Source: Paramacrobiotus richtersi
Taxonomy: Eukaryota; Tardigrada; Eutardigrada; Parachela; Macrobiotidae
Reading direction: 5' to 3'
DNA: 38,867 nucleotides
Assembly (NCBI GenBank): GCA_034698045.1
Contig: JAQGAU010000132.1
Location: 1-38,867 of the forward strand
The translations under genes and the position numbers were made by a program. Shown here one piece after another: positions 20,539 to 31,090 of the stretch (the first letter of the stretch is position 1; each line of letters opens with the position of its first letter). The notes beneath the pieces were generated by a model, which ran no database searches, was not told the DNA's origin, and worked only from the letters and a program-made list of their open reading frames with translations.

Positions 20539-21849
20539 CAGTAAAACCTGTTATAACGTTAACCTTAAGGCCGAGTAACAAGTAGCTGGGTCGTGCTGCG
20601 GCGGAGCGTGCCGCGTCAACACGTAACAGTGTTAAACTATAAAAACAACATTAGCATATGCTGAAATGAATGTTCTACATCAGACTTAGCTTAATTCATT
20701 AATAACTATTAAACTTTAAATACAGCATGACTTTAAATTCAAAAATTTAAAGAAAAATTTCTGCAACATACGCTCAGCCAAAAAATTATATAGAAACGCT
20801 TTTACGTCCCTAGTGGTATACCAAACTTATCTCTAGAACGAATTTTGAAAATACTATCTTTTGAAAAAGTAAAAAATTAAAAATAGTGTAGGGGGGACAT
20901 CGGGGGTACAACCTCTACTGTTTTTGGCCTGTTGCAACGATAGTTGTTACAATATCGAGATTTCCTTCGACAGATAAGGTTATAATGTAAAATTATTAAT
21001 TTAGGGATGCTTTGCTTAATTTTGCTATATTTTGGTAATTTGTTGTGGAGTTAAACTTGAGTGTTTACCGCACGCGTTCAAAGTTAGAGCGAACTGACGG
21101 TTGCAAAGCCGGTACTGAGAGGACAGAGCATGCGCCGTATGTAAGAAACGGCGGCAGTTCCACTTGCTGGAACGAGAGAGAGAGCGGCAGCCAGCGCACT
21201 GTCGCTTGACCGCACCACCGCCGGCTCGCCGCTAAAGCAACTTACCGCCCGCTCGCCGCCAAAGCAACCTTGCCGGCTGCACTACATAAACGCGCCAAGG
21301 AAAGCAACGCAACCTGACATATTTTGTTCAGGATCCAGGATTCAGGATGTTCAGGGGGGGGGGCTTCTTTATAACGCTACCTGTTCATAACGATAACGTT
21401 CACTTTTCCAAAAACGCCACAAAGCTTTATCCATAAGCTTTATCCCTGAAGTTAACGTGGAAGCCAAAACTTTCAGGCAGATCCGGTTCACGTATTCATT
21501 CATTGGTAAAGTGCGGGATATTTTATATATATATATTTAACCAATAAGACTTAAACTACTCTTGATCGCTTTTTCGCGAATTAGTGTCGGTCACCAGTTT
21601 ACTCCTGCTGTTGTCTCTATGCATGTATCCTGTATAAACAAAACAGCTATTGCAGGATGCTAGCGTTGACTTACAAGTTAGTTATCGTGATATGTATAAC
21701 ATGTCAAAGAACAGGCCGCCGCACCCCCCCCCCCCCCCACCCCGTTTTTTGTGCACCACTAAGGGCAGCTCTTCCCTATAATGTTCAATTTTAAAAATAA
21801 CGTTCGGAAATCGAGGAACGGAGGTGCACGTTATCCACAGGTTTTACTG
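20539..21849. mobile_element. 1.3 kb element with pogo-type termini
   Basis: Left end CAGTAAAACCTGTTATAACG, right end (reverse complement) CAGTAAAACCTGTGGATAAC, flanked by TA at 20537-20538 and 21850-21851. Subterminal 'ataacg' motifs recur inside, with a G-run near 21352 and a C-run near 21725. The first 12 bases equal the consensus of the 18987 element, so both probably use related transposases. No transposase frame is visible, so it is non-autonomous. Confidence 0.75.
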
Positions 21850-21851
21850 TA

Positions 21852-22524
21852 CATCTGCTATATAGCTGCCGTATCGGGATCCGTACAGTTTTGTGCGCTA
21901 TTGTCATAACCTACATTTTATAACTTTCATAACTTGCGCCGGTGCTGTGTGACACGGTGCTAAATATGTGCTGAATACATGTTATTCTATTTCGGCTGGG
22001 TAAACTTTTCGGTGCGAAATGCATTTCGCCCAGTCTAAGTATTCGAAAACTGTCACAGTATCAGTAGAACGTACACTATTTAAATCATTTTTATTTTTTC
22101 GGCTTATGAATTACATCGTCCATATATGCTATTAGCACGATTGTCATAACCGAGAAACTGTAAGAAATGCGATTTCGAGTTCTACTGTGATATTGAGTTT
22201 TCAGTGCTATCTACGTATGTACGTCTAGCTAGATCTTGACTCATGTTGCGTTACTTGACATTCGTATGTGCTGAATCGTGTAAAAATGTTACTCGCGTTT
22301 TGCTGATATCGCGACACAAATGCGCTGTAATAATGTAAAAGACATTTCGCAGCACTTTTCGGAAACGAGTTCCAGAAAATTTTTTGGTTCAGTATTTCTG
22401 CCTTACTTCGAGCAGTGTAGCCAGCTGGCTGCAGTCAATGCATGATGTAAAACCATCGTGCAGCATTATGTGTGCTAAACTCATTTCTGCTAACGATATT
22501 GCATTTCGTATTTCGAACAAGTGT
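21852..22524. other. intergenic, no supported feature
   Basis: Low-complexity A+T-rich spacer between two transposons; no genes seen. Confidence 0.4.
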
Positions 22525-22533
22525 ACCTCAAGC

Positions 22534-24229
22534 GGGTGTATCGAAAAGGGGGCGACCACGGACGTGGTTGTGGTTGACTGCAATCGTGGTTCCGGGTGAC
22601 CTTTGTGGTTGACCGTGGTTGTGGTTTCTTGTAACCTTTGTGGTTACTGGTGGTCGACCGTGGCCGTGGTCGATTGTGTTTGACTGCTCGCAGTTCAGTG
22701 TTCACTGTTCAGCATGGCGGATACTGGGATTTGTGTATGATTGAATCTGTGTATAGCCTTGCTGTTAATTATTGAAATTATTGAATCTGGACTCTGGAGT
22801 CGTCATGCTGGGTTTTCGCCAATCATTTTGAATTTAATTCAGCACTACTTCGAGGTTTTTGCTGTTTCTGCCACATGGAGTGTACGTTAACGCTGTTTCT
22901 ACCGCCCCGCTGCCGGTGCTGCCGAACGGGCACTGCAAGTGCAGACGCAGTCGCTGAATGGCGAGACTGAAACAGACAGAACTCATATAGGAGCTCAGAG
23001 AGGCTTGTCTGTTTCAGTCTCACTATGGTCGCTGCTCAGTAAATCAGTGACAGGGACTGGTAGAAACATGGTTACGTATAGCGTAAGTGGCAGAAACAAC
23101 AAAAACCTCGAAGTACTGATAATGTGACACAACGACGTTGTGTTCTCTGACAGTCTTCTCAGTTTACGATTTACATCGATGCGCTTACATGTTGAAGAAT
23201 ATGGCGGAACGAGACTGGGGCTACTGCAGCAATGCAGAAATGGATTGCTACGTGCTAGCCAAAAATTGTGAGACGCTTGCACAGAAGAATTAGCACTATT
23301 GTGTGCCTGCTTTCAGTAACTAGCAACTGTATACAGTATACGGTTCGCAAAGTTTGCAACCCCAAAGAATGCTCACTAAAGCAGGTCTATTGCAGAATAC
23401 TTGCTAAGGAAAAACTCAATAACCGACCTACGATCTGATCTTGCAATAAGCGCGTTCGAGTTTAAACAATTCACCGCCCGTGCATTCACAGCGGTTAGAA
23501 CTGAACGTTCAGCGCACGATAACGAGTGGGAGGGAAGACTTTTGCCTTGTGTTACAGAACTAGCCAACCCTGAAAACAGTACTCTGATAAAAAAGCGGGA
23601 ATTATTCAGCTTTGAATATAGCCAAGTTTCAACGTCACTGACTTGGTAGTGCATTCAGATGCATGATGGGTTCGAGTCCTCGCTGTTATCAACGGATTTT
23701 AAAGTAAAGCTATCAGCGTTTCTGCTTAGCAATACGTAACAACGCAGGGAATCCGATAATATATACTCGTTTAAACTCACTTCGTTTGTTTGCGTTGGGA
23801 TGCTATATTTCTTCTGCCATCATTTCTGCGTACTTTGTAAGAAGTGCGTTCTGGCTTTTAGTCGGCATAGCGATGCTTACCGACGCAAAGTCATCTTTTC
23901 TTCGTGTTTGGCTCAAAACCATACGACAATTTGTTGTTAAAGGGCTTTAATTAATAAGGGATAGCGGCCAGTCAGTTTCACGCACCACGCTAGGTAGGTT
24001 ACCGGATGATCCGGATCCACTATCCCAGAATGCTCCGTGCAAGTTTCAAAATAGTGATTGCTGAAATGCTGTGTACTACTCAACCACAATCGACCACAGC
24101 CACGGTCGGCCACCAGTAACCACAGAGGTCACTAGAAACCATAACCACGGTCGACCACAAAGGTCACCGGAAACCACGACCACAGTTGGCCACAACCTCG
24201 TCCGTGGTCGCCACCTTTTCGATACACCC
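22534..24229. mobile_element. MULE-type foldback element, ~160 bp inverted repeats, 9 bp target duplication
   Basis: The left arm 22534-22692 and right arm 24071-24229 are inverted copies starting GGGTGTATCGAAAAGG and continuing as a run of 'gaccgtggttgtggt' subrepeats. Flanks are ACCTCAAGC (22525-22533) and ACCGCAAGC (24230-24238), a 9 bp duplication with one mismatch. Long internally repetitive arms plus a 9 bp duplication are the signature of Mutator-like (MULE) elements. The 1.4 kb interior encodes no transposase that I can see, so it is non-autonomous. It holds a further hairpin element (22841-23119). Confidence 0.75.
22841..23119. repeat. 279 bp imperfect palindrome (nested hairpin element)
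   Basis: The outer arms 'acttcgaggtttttgctgtt' + 'tctgccac' (from 22841) pair with their reverse complement ending at 23119. The inner arms 'gagactgaaacagac' and 'gtctgtttcagtctc' are perfect and flank a ~30 nt loop near 23000. A clear target duplication was not found. It is likely a short MITE inserted into the MULE. Confidence 0.75.
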
Positions 24230-24595
24230 ACCGCAAGCGATATAGGCTTACTATACGTAGGCTAATTAGAGCGTTTTTCGATTTGGTTTGCTGGTTGGTA
24301 CTAGATGTCTAAATATCTTATACATTGACTACAAGCTCTGCAAACAGAAAGATATGGGTTTACATAAACAATATTCAGTAAAGACAGCTTATGTGTTACA
24401 GATGCAAAAATTTCTGAATTTTTCATCTACAAATGACAAAAAAATTATTTAATCTGATTATAGCTACTCGCTAAATTTTTGGCGAGTAGTTCATATACCG
24501 GCACAGCACTGCAACACACAATGCAGATAAAATTCAACAACGTGTAAAGATATACAATCTTAACCATACAAATGATTTAGAAAACCAGTACCACT

Positions 24596-24946
24596 ATGCA
24601 AGCACAGTATAATTTTGGCAGAACGCAACCGGAAATGAATACACCTACAGTCGAGGCCTTAACAATAAATTTTATGATTTATTTCTACACCGGCCAGCGC
24701 ATTACTGTGCGACGAGATCAGCGAACGAAATCTGCACTGTACGCAACGGTTTATTTAACGATCCTAATGTTGTCATTGTATACAATTTTTGATGAACAGA
24801 GTAAAACAATATTTTTTATGCTTAAATTATGCACAGTACTGTTCGTGACGTACCTTAAAATAGTTTTGTGCTGCTTTGATTATTACAAGCCACAGCGACG
24901 CTTCGCGTCGCCAGGCTTGGCTTTCAAGTTTTTGCTATGTGGTTGA
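24596..24946 (+). CDS. weak 116-codon frame with two hydrophobic segments
   Basis: From the ATG, residues about 47-66 and 70-92 are hydrophobic and could span a membrane. There is no known domain, signal peptide or supporting splice structure, and the surrounding sequence is A+T-rich, which favours chance hydrophobic frames. Listed only because it is the longest frame in this gap. Confidence 0.15.
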   Translation: MQAQYNFGRTQPEMNTPTVEALTINFMIYFYTGQRITVRRDQRTKSALYATVYLTILMLSLYTIFDEQSKTIFFMLKLCTVLFVTYLKIVLCCFDYYKPQRRFASPGLAFKFLLCG

Positions 24947-25141
24947 CTATTTTTGTACCCTTTGTTTGAGGGTTGTGTTGCCGTATGGCAAACTGTATGG
25001 CAAAAAACATTTTTTTTATTTTTTGGCTATGATAAGTACCGCTCGCTTTTGTTCTTCTACTCCCATGTTACCTACAGTTCTACTATGCTTTCTTTAATGT
25101 ATTTAGAATTAAGATTACATTATTAAATTTATTGATATTAA

Positions 25142-25885
25142 TTGATCGAAAATACTTTTAAGATCATTTTTCCGATTAGTTTTAAGATTACTTTTCAGAT
25201 TAATTTTAAGATTACTTTTAAGATTACTTTAAAGATTAATCTTAAGATTACTTTTACGACTAATTTTACGACTACTTTTACGATCACTTTTACGATTACT
25301 TTTACGAATACTTTTACAATTACTTTTTACTTTTAGGATTACTTTTAAGATTTTTCAGACTAGTTTTAAGATAACTTTTCAGCTTAATTTTAAGATTACT
25401 TTTCAGATTACTTTTACGATTACTTTTACGATTACTTTCAAGATTACTTTCAAGAATGCTTTAAAGATTACTTTAAAGATTACTTTTAAGATTAGTTTTA
25501 CAATTAATTTTAGGATTAGTTTTAAGATTTATTTTAAGATGAATTATAAGATTAATTTTGAGATTAATTTTAAGACTAATTTTAAGACTAATTTTAAGAT
25601 TAATTTTGAGAATAATTTTAAGACTAATTTTAAGATTAATTTTAAGGTTGATTTTAAGGTTAATTTTAAGATTAATTTTAAGATTATTTTAAGATTAGTT
25701 TTAAGCATAATTTTAAACTTAATTTTAAGATTAATTTTCGTAGTTAATTTTAAGACTGGTTTCTGTGATTAATTTAGGATTAAGTTTATGATTAATTTTG
25801 TGGTTAAGTTTATGATTAATTTTATGAATAATTTTATGAATAACTTTATGATTAATTCTATGGTTAATTTTATGATTAATTTTGT
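25142..25885. repeat. A+T-rich 12 bp satellite, about 60 copies
   Basis: A 12 bp unit of the form GATTACTTTTAA repeats across about 740 bp. Variants change along the array: early units have ...TTTTAA/TTTTAC with GATTAC, the middle has GATTAATTTTAA, the end has GATTAATTTTAT. Because 12 is divisible by 3, open frames of tetrapeptide repeats arise (25142-25336, 25539-25772). These are by-products, not evidence of a protein. Confidence 0.95.
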
Positions 25886-25999
25886 GATTAATTTCTTTGT
25901 TTTGGTGTGAGCGGTTAAAGAATAACTACACGTTTCCTGATCTGGCACAGCCTAAATAGGTCCAAATACCCAGCAGTAGTCGACAATAATATTGATAGT

Positions 26000-26940
26000 T
26001 ATGCAGTTTTCAGAAAATTAAAAATTTAAGATCGGAAACCTGCAACCAAAATCGCATGTTGGCCTAATATCCACTGTCAAGCACTGTTTTAAGATGTTAT
26101 GGCCATTTTTTAAGCTAACGGCCTTATTAAAGAGTAATTTGGCTCAAACGTTTTCAGAATTTAGGACTCTACGGAAACCATAATTAATTCGTCACTTTAA
26201 TTAATCAATTCGTTGATTTACCTATTTCATAAGTCGTTTATTTCTTTCTTCATACGCCGTTTATCACTACCAGTAGTTACGTATATCTACCCCACGAATA
26301 TTCCTGATTCCAAACCGGTATCAGGAATAATTACAGAGTATAGGTATTCTAAATTGTCGCATTTAGAATGCAGGCTTCGGAGGCCGTTTACGTTTCGAAT
26401 TCCGAAAGCTAATCCACAGCAATCAGTGCGATGAGTAAATGGAATTACGTATACCGGAATATGTCGTTCTGCTCCTACGTTGTTGCTAGGTTCGTGTGTA
26501 TTGGGAAGGGCGAAGTGGAAAGAGATCCAAACAGCATGCGGCACTCGGTGTCTGCACTTTCTGCAGTTTCTTATACGGGCAAGGTTTTCAGTTCTAGGAA
26601 ACAGCAATGAAAGCTGCATGTCGGCCTCGCTCTCTCTTTGCCCCTCTTTTCAGGTATTTGTTAATCACACGCTTTGAGGTGTAATTTGGCGCACCGTGTT
26701 TCAGGGATTATGATTTAAAGCCAAATTGGGCGCGGCACCCGGTACCGAAACGTTCGCTGTTTTTGGCTGATTAAAAATCACAGCTTTGAAAAACCGAAAT
26801 CAGAACCCCATGTCGGCCTAATCTCCACTGTCCTACATTTTTTGAGATATTTTGTGAATTTTTTAAGCAAACGGGTAAAGAGTAATTTGGCCCCAACTTT
26901 TCAGGATTTAGGATTAAGAGTTACAAGGCCCAGCTCGGCC
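26000..26940. repeat. diverged direct repeat (~165 bp copies, ~760 bp apart)
   Basis: 26005-26170 and 26770-26925 share 'ggcctaat.tccactgtc', 'ttttttaagc.aacgg' and 'agagtaatttgg', then 'ttttcag.atttagga'. A weaker third copy lies near 26645-26715 ('gtgtaatttggcgc', 'tttcaggg'). The - strand frame at 26287-26619, which lies between copies, has Cys-rich stretches but no recognised domain. Confidence 0.65.
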
Positions 26941-27849
26941 TCCGGACTCGCTGGGCACACGGAGAACTGCTTAGAGTTTGGCACACGTGGACTTCCAAAT
27001 ATCTATTTTTGAGGGCGGTTTCCCTGCATGACGTTTCCCATTAAAATGAAGAAGCAGCGTTGCTCGTTAACAGATCATGTTTGTGCACAAAAACCAAGCT
27101 AAAACGTTTACTGCTTTGAACTTGACATATGTTTACCATATGCAGCCTCAAATGCTTGACTGGTTTTGGTGCTACGCAACGGTCAAGCCCAGCCAAATCG
27201 TGAGTTGTTTCGTATTGTGTATGGATTAGTAAGTTCGTTTTTAAATTTGTACTAAATCTTCGAAAATGAGATTATGTACCAATTTCTGAAGGCACAAAAT
27301 CATCACTCTGTGTGTCAACATATTATACATCAACATACTGACTTTTGTAGGTATTCTCTCAGCGGACTTTCAGTGCACTATCACAGTTTCCAGTGATCTT
27401 TAAATATTCTGTATTTCCCTATGTGTAGTGAGATAAAATTGCGCTTCGTTTGCTTTGCTGTACGTCGTTCGGGTCAGTTTAGCAGTCGCTTGTACATGCA
27501 TGTAGTAACTCCATTCAATCTCCCCGGGTTGCGCTTACGTAAGTGGTTATTTTGCAAGTATTCAAGCTTTTCAGAAGTTCGGAGTAAAACGATGTCAGTT
27601 TCTGTGTTTACTGAAACGATCATAACTCCCTCCTTTCATAATTGCAATTAAAAATCTTTGTTGTATGAACTTTTATATATAACTAAGGATTTTCTTCATC
27701 TTCATGTATTCAGCTAAACGTACTATGTACGTCAGAAGTCACCAATTTCATCGTATCACTGTTACACTGCTCTTTGATCGCACTCTGTTCAATATATTGT
27801 ATCTCTAACGTTTCCTCAATCTTTGGTACGGGATTTAAATGTGTTATCT

Positions 27850-28560
27850 AAAAAATTGCACGCGTAATACACGCACGGCGTGTTTAGCGGTTGTTAGACT
27901 TATGGCACACTGGAAATGTGTTTAGTGAGTACTGAGCTTACTTAATCCAAACAAAGCTATGCAAGTCGGCGTACGGAGCGAACGCCATGTCGTTTTCGGC
28001 CAAACGAAGCTTAAAACCTCTAGAGAAATAGGAAACAAATTTATTGCAAAACCGAATTCGCGCAATACGCCCACGCCCATTTAACTGTTTTTATGACTCA
28101 TGGCACGATGAAATCCGTTCACGAAATAGACGGCTTACTTCGTCTAACCAGGCGTGGTCTTCTTGAGACTACACTATTAAAAATGTTTTAGAACTGAGAG
28201 AAAAATTGCTAACATACCCACGGCCTTCTTAATGTTTTTCTGGCTCGCTTTGTAGCTTAGTTTTGAGAAAAGAAGCGATGCGAGTTGGAGTATAAGCTCC
28301 TACGCCCATACAACCAACTCGGTTCGAAAATCGAACGCACCGTACTTACGTGGCAGTAATTCGTCCTACGCACCGGCTGCAATATTGTTGCTGGTGGAAA
28401 TGCAGCACTGCCGTACGAAGAGCTTGCCATGTCGTAATCGAAGAAACGAAGTTCAAAAATTTGTTTGAATTTACAGAAAATTTTGTTGAAAACACGAATA
28501 GCATCTTTACACCCAGGTCCATTAGGGCGTTTTTTTGACTCGTAGCACTTCACAATCTGT
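27850..28560. repeat. imperfect tandem repeat of ~140-290 bp units
   Basis: A recurring segment 'cgcccacgcccatttaactg' + 'tttttatgactcatggcac' is recognisable near 28069, with diverged versions near 27864, 28212 and 28504. The associated 'gccatgtcgt..tcg' segment appears at 27985 and 28427. Confidence 0.55.
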
Positions 28561-28654
28561 TAAGGTGGTACGGAGTAAAGTGTTCCGAAAAAACAGATGG
28601 TCTCTTGGAGTATAAGTTAGAATAAATAAGAGTTATAATACTGTAAGGTTTTCG

Positions 28655-29290
28655 GTTTCACCGTTTAGAACAGAAGTCTATGGCAAGTACAGGCCAAGAA
28701 TACGGTCCCTAACGGGGAGTACTTGGGTTCTCGGGTTCCCAAGCACGCCGTTTAACATAGAAGTGAATGGGCAAAGTTGTGCTCCTGTGACGAGAGAACC
28801 AGTATACCTGTGTACTTGGTTTCTGGGGTTCTCAGGAACGCCGTAACGCACAGAAGTGAATGAGCAAAGTTGGGCTCTGCAGCAAAAGAACCGAAGTACC
28901 CGAGTACCCGGCTTCCCGGGTACGCCGATGCGTACAGAAGTGAACGATCGAACTTGGGCTTCTGTGACGAGAGAACCGGAGTATTCGGGTACTGGCTTGT
29001 CGTGTGCGCTGTTTAACATAGCCATGAATGGATAAGGTTAGGCTCCTGTGACGAGAGAACCGGCCTACCTGGATACTTGGGTTCTCTAGCGCTCAGGTAA
29101 GCCGTTTAATCAAGAAGTGAATGAGCAGAGCTGGGCTGCCGGGGGTGATGAGTAACGCGAAGGAAGGGTACACCACGGCACGAACAGGAGTAATCGGGCT
29201 CCCTGGTTCCGTGTTTAACATACAAGTCTATGGCCATGGTACAGCTGAAAAAGGGGTACGCCACGGGAAGAACCGGAGTGGTGGGAAAAG
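28655..29290. repeat. second block of the 14.8-16.5 kb minisatellite, ~7 units
   Basis: Units start near 28662, 28750, 28842, 28925, 29009, 29101 and 29208 with the same 'cgtttaacatagaagt' and 'gacgagagaaccgg' cores. The first units repeat the order of distinctive variants found at 15290-15560, so a multi-unit block was copied. Confidence 0.85.
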
Positions 29291-30640
29291 GTAGAGATTC
29301 CGCCGTATATTAGCTATCGTCTGGCTTTAGGTAGCAGTCTAGCAAATTTGAATTACGGTTGTAGATTTTTCTGATTCTATTAAGGCGATCGACAAGCCTG
29401 AACCACCCAACCCCTCAAAAGAGCACGAAACATCAAGGAGAAGCTGAGCCACAAAAATGTTTTTCCTACTTGTGTGCTGCCATCGCCCTCTACCCCAAAC
29501 CTCTGCTCGATTTTCGTCAAACTATGACCTTTCCAATCGCCAAAACCAATCAAATTTTCCTGGGAAAATCCCAGCTTCCTCGTTGGCCCATGGATCCTGT
29601 CTGGTTAGTGTGCATCGACCTGACGCAACACTTGCTGGCGTCCGGGTCTTTGACCTAACTGGTATGCCTGTACCTATCTTACTGCCATGTAGTAAAGGTT
29701 GTGCTTCAGCGTCACCCCAACTTGAATTCAATGGCATGTGCTACCAGCAGTAAAGGCGAGACTCTACGCTACGTGTGGATTGCGAATTTCCTGGAACCTT
29801 CCCCCAGATGTATCATTCTTGCTGAACCATCAACTTCAGACTTGTATCATAGCTGCCGGATCATACCTTTCTTCAGCTTACCTCCGGACCACTAGCCGGA
29901 TGGATTTGATGTTACCACATTCGCTAACAACTTTCAACTTCCCACCTCCAGAGTGCAACTTTTGGCAGCGTTCCAGAAGCCTGCCGGACACATCGAACCC
30001 TGCAGAGACTCGAACGACCCGGGTTCCCGTTGGGTTCCGAGGCCGTCACCCCCTTCGCGAGGGAGGTGTCGCGGTGGTGGATACCGCCTTCTCCCTACGC
30101 CACCTACATTCGTCACGATACCCCGCTTCATGTGTCTCGTTACCAAACTGCGTTGTGGCTTCGCTGTTTCGTGCTTTTTCGCGAACGTCTCGATCACATT
30201 TCCGTGATCTTCTTCAGCCTCCGTCGAGAGTGGTTGTTATTATATTATTATAACTCCCTAAACCTAAATCCTCGAAAAGAGGGTAACAGTTTGCGTTTAA
30301 ACGGCTGATTCGAAAAATTCGCCAAAAATCGTTAAACATCCACCGCGCACGTTGCCAGGGGTAGACGGGATTTTTGGTTTCCAATATCAAACCTACAATT
30401 GTAAATTTGACGAAAACCTGAAGAAAATTATTTACCGGGGCATCGCGATAATATAACCAATCGATCTTCCCAGCTCATGTACTAGGCGATGGGATCACTT
30501 ATTACTAGTGCTGTTGGGGCAAACTGGCTGAAATCGTCCGCTCACCATGGTAGCTTTTTCGGAAGCTGAGCAACAGATGATGCGCAGCCAATTCGTTTTC
30601 GCGTTCATGGATATTGGTCCTTGAACTATTAAAAGCAGTA
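29291..30640. other. unassigned region, several overlapping frames
   Basis: Relatively G+C-rich between 29450 and 30240, with open frames on both strands (for example 29738-30253 +, 29934-30197 -), none with a motif I recognise. It ends in 'ttattatattattataa' at 30237-30253, which could be the simple-repeat tail of a retroelement. No structure confirms this. Confidence 0.3.
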
Positions 30641-31090
30641 GCGCATCCTCTTTTATAGATTCACACTACGCGCGCACAAAAAGAAACAGCGAAACGTACC
30701 AAAACCACATGTCAGCTGCTTTAACAGTGTGTTTGTTATGTCAGCAAAGAAACGGCAGTATAAGGACTGCTGTACTGATTTTGTATTTAACTAGGAGTAC
30801 CAAAGGAATGCCGCCCTTTCTTAAACACTCAAACTGCGCGCGCAAAAGAATCGCCGCGTAACGTATAACTACTGAAGTGTCTGGTCGCTCGCCTTACTGT
30901 GTTATGTTAACGAACCAAGGAACGGTAGACTTGAGGAATACCGCACGGATTCCGCACTTCACTACCAAAGAACTACCCTGTACCGTCCTTTTTTATCGAT
31001 ACATGCTGCGCGCGCAAACAAAATTCCCCGCGTAACATTTATGTACAACTGTAATGAAGCCACTGGTCGCTCGCCTTGCAAGTGTATTAT
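30640..31090. repeat. three-copy tandem repeat of ~150-190 bp
   Basis: Each copy contains 'ctgcgcgcgcaaa', then an A-rich stretch with 'ccgcgtaac', then 'ctggtcgctcgcctt' in the last two. Cores fall near 30668, 30835 and 31007. Confidence 0.7.

Noticed and set aside
23625-23695. tRNA-like sequence with 'gggttcgagtcc' (B-box match)
   Set aside because: The T-stem, acceptor stem and anticodon loop do not pair properly; at most a degraded tRNA-derived fragment inside the MULE.
25142-25772. Repetitive F-K-I-T tetrapeptide frames
   Set aside because: They follow from a 12 bp satellite whose period is a multiple of 3; no start context or other coding signal.
29457-30253. Overlapping frames of up to 171 codons
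   Set aside because: No domain, no splice logic, and frames are open on both strands of a G+C-rich stretch. I could not choose a product.
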